Made by a program: the position numbers and the translations under genes. Below are positions 63,746 through 64,000 of a stretch of 64,000 bases of DNA, piece after piece. Position 1 is the stretch's first letter, and every line of letters begins with the position of its first letter. The notes beneath the pieces are model-generated. The model did not search any database, was not told where the DNA came from, and was given only the letters and a program-made list of their open reading frames with translations. This DNA is from Elysia crispata (lineage: Eukaryota; Mollusca; Gastropoda; Plakobranchidae): contig JAWDGP010004033.1 of assembly GCA_033675545.1 (NCBI GenBank), positions 1 through 64,000 on the forward strand. Reading direction: 5' to 3'.

Positions 63746-64000
63746 GAAACAGCAAAGAACAACTTTTTTTTTTCGATTCAAGTATTTAGATTTTTTTTAG
63801 CGCTAAAACTGTGTCAAAATTCTTTCAAGCGGGACTCATGTTTTGAGCAAGTCAGGTTTTTCATAAACTTTATAAAACTTTGCGTATCTTTAGAGACCAA
63901 GTATTAAAGAACTGAATTCAAGGATAAGAGTATATTATATATTTCTTAGCGAACATTATCATGACGTTGTACTCTAAATGAGTAACTAACTACATTTAGG

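Larger units (their letters stand above)
62485..64000. other. dagla intron at the right edge
   Basis: No further lipase exon found up to 64000. It contains the palindrome and the retroelement remnant. Confidence 0.6.

Overview
This window is eukaryotic nuclear DNA. It is AT-rich, and its protein-coding segments are short, separated by long introns with GT/AG boundaries, and interrupted by many long microsatellites. The gene content is animal: a peroxiredoxin-4, a coiled-coil ciliary protein (CCDC181) and a diacylglycerol lipase. Long (GA)n tracts, tRNA-derived SINE-like pieces and a dense scatter of AGATCTAG-type motifs would suit a mollusc, most likely a gastropod. That assignment is an inference from style and is not proven by the sequence.

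Layout, left to right. (1) 304-1515, minus: the first two coding exons of a protein-kinase-like gene whose remainder lies off the left edge. (2) 1516-10545: intergenic, with a G28 tract inside a diverged tandem repeat, an eroded mariner-like transposase fragment and large CT/CTA microsatellites. (3) 10546-22194, minus: a complete six-exon peroxiredoxin-4 gene. Every exon phase closes and the model gives 247 aa with a signal peptide. (4) 22195-30675: divergent intergenic region with a hairpin, AGATCTAG-rich DNA, two tRNA-derived SINE-like elements and a CpG-rich patch. (5) 30676-43407, plus: CCDC181-like gene, five clear coding exons plus a probable 15-nt microexon. Intron 2 carries a recent tandem duplication. 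(6) 43408-50309: convergent intergenic region with nothing recognised. (7) 50310 to beyond 62484, minus: the catalytic domain and very long C-terminal tail of a DAGL-alpha-like lipase. Its transmembrane N-terminus lies off the right edge. (8) 62485-64000: intron of that gene, with a 41-bp perfect inverted repeat and the 3' remnant of a non-LTR retrotransposon.

The four genes do not form a pathway. PRDX4 acts in the secretory pathway on peroxides, DAGL makes the endocannabinoid 2-AG at membranes, CCDC181 is a flagellar/ciliary microtubule protein, and the kinase is unassigned. I found no convincing new biological system. The most interesting items are the perfect palindrome at 63163-63295, the CCDC181 microexon and duplicated YEDDFEKD motif, the long DAGL tail lacking a Homer motif, and tandem repeats lying next to splice sites. 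Exon boundaries were set by hand from splice consensus, reading phase and remembered family sequence; nothing was aligned by computer.
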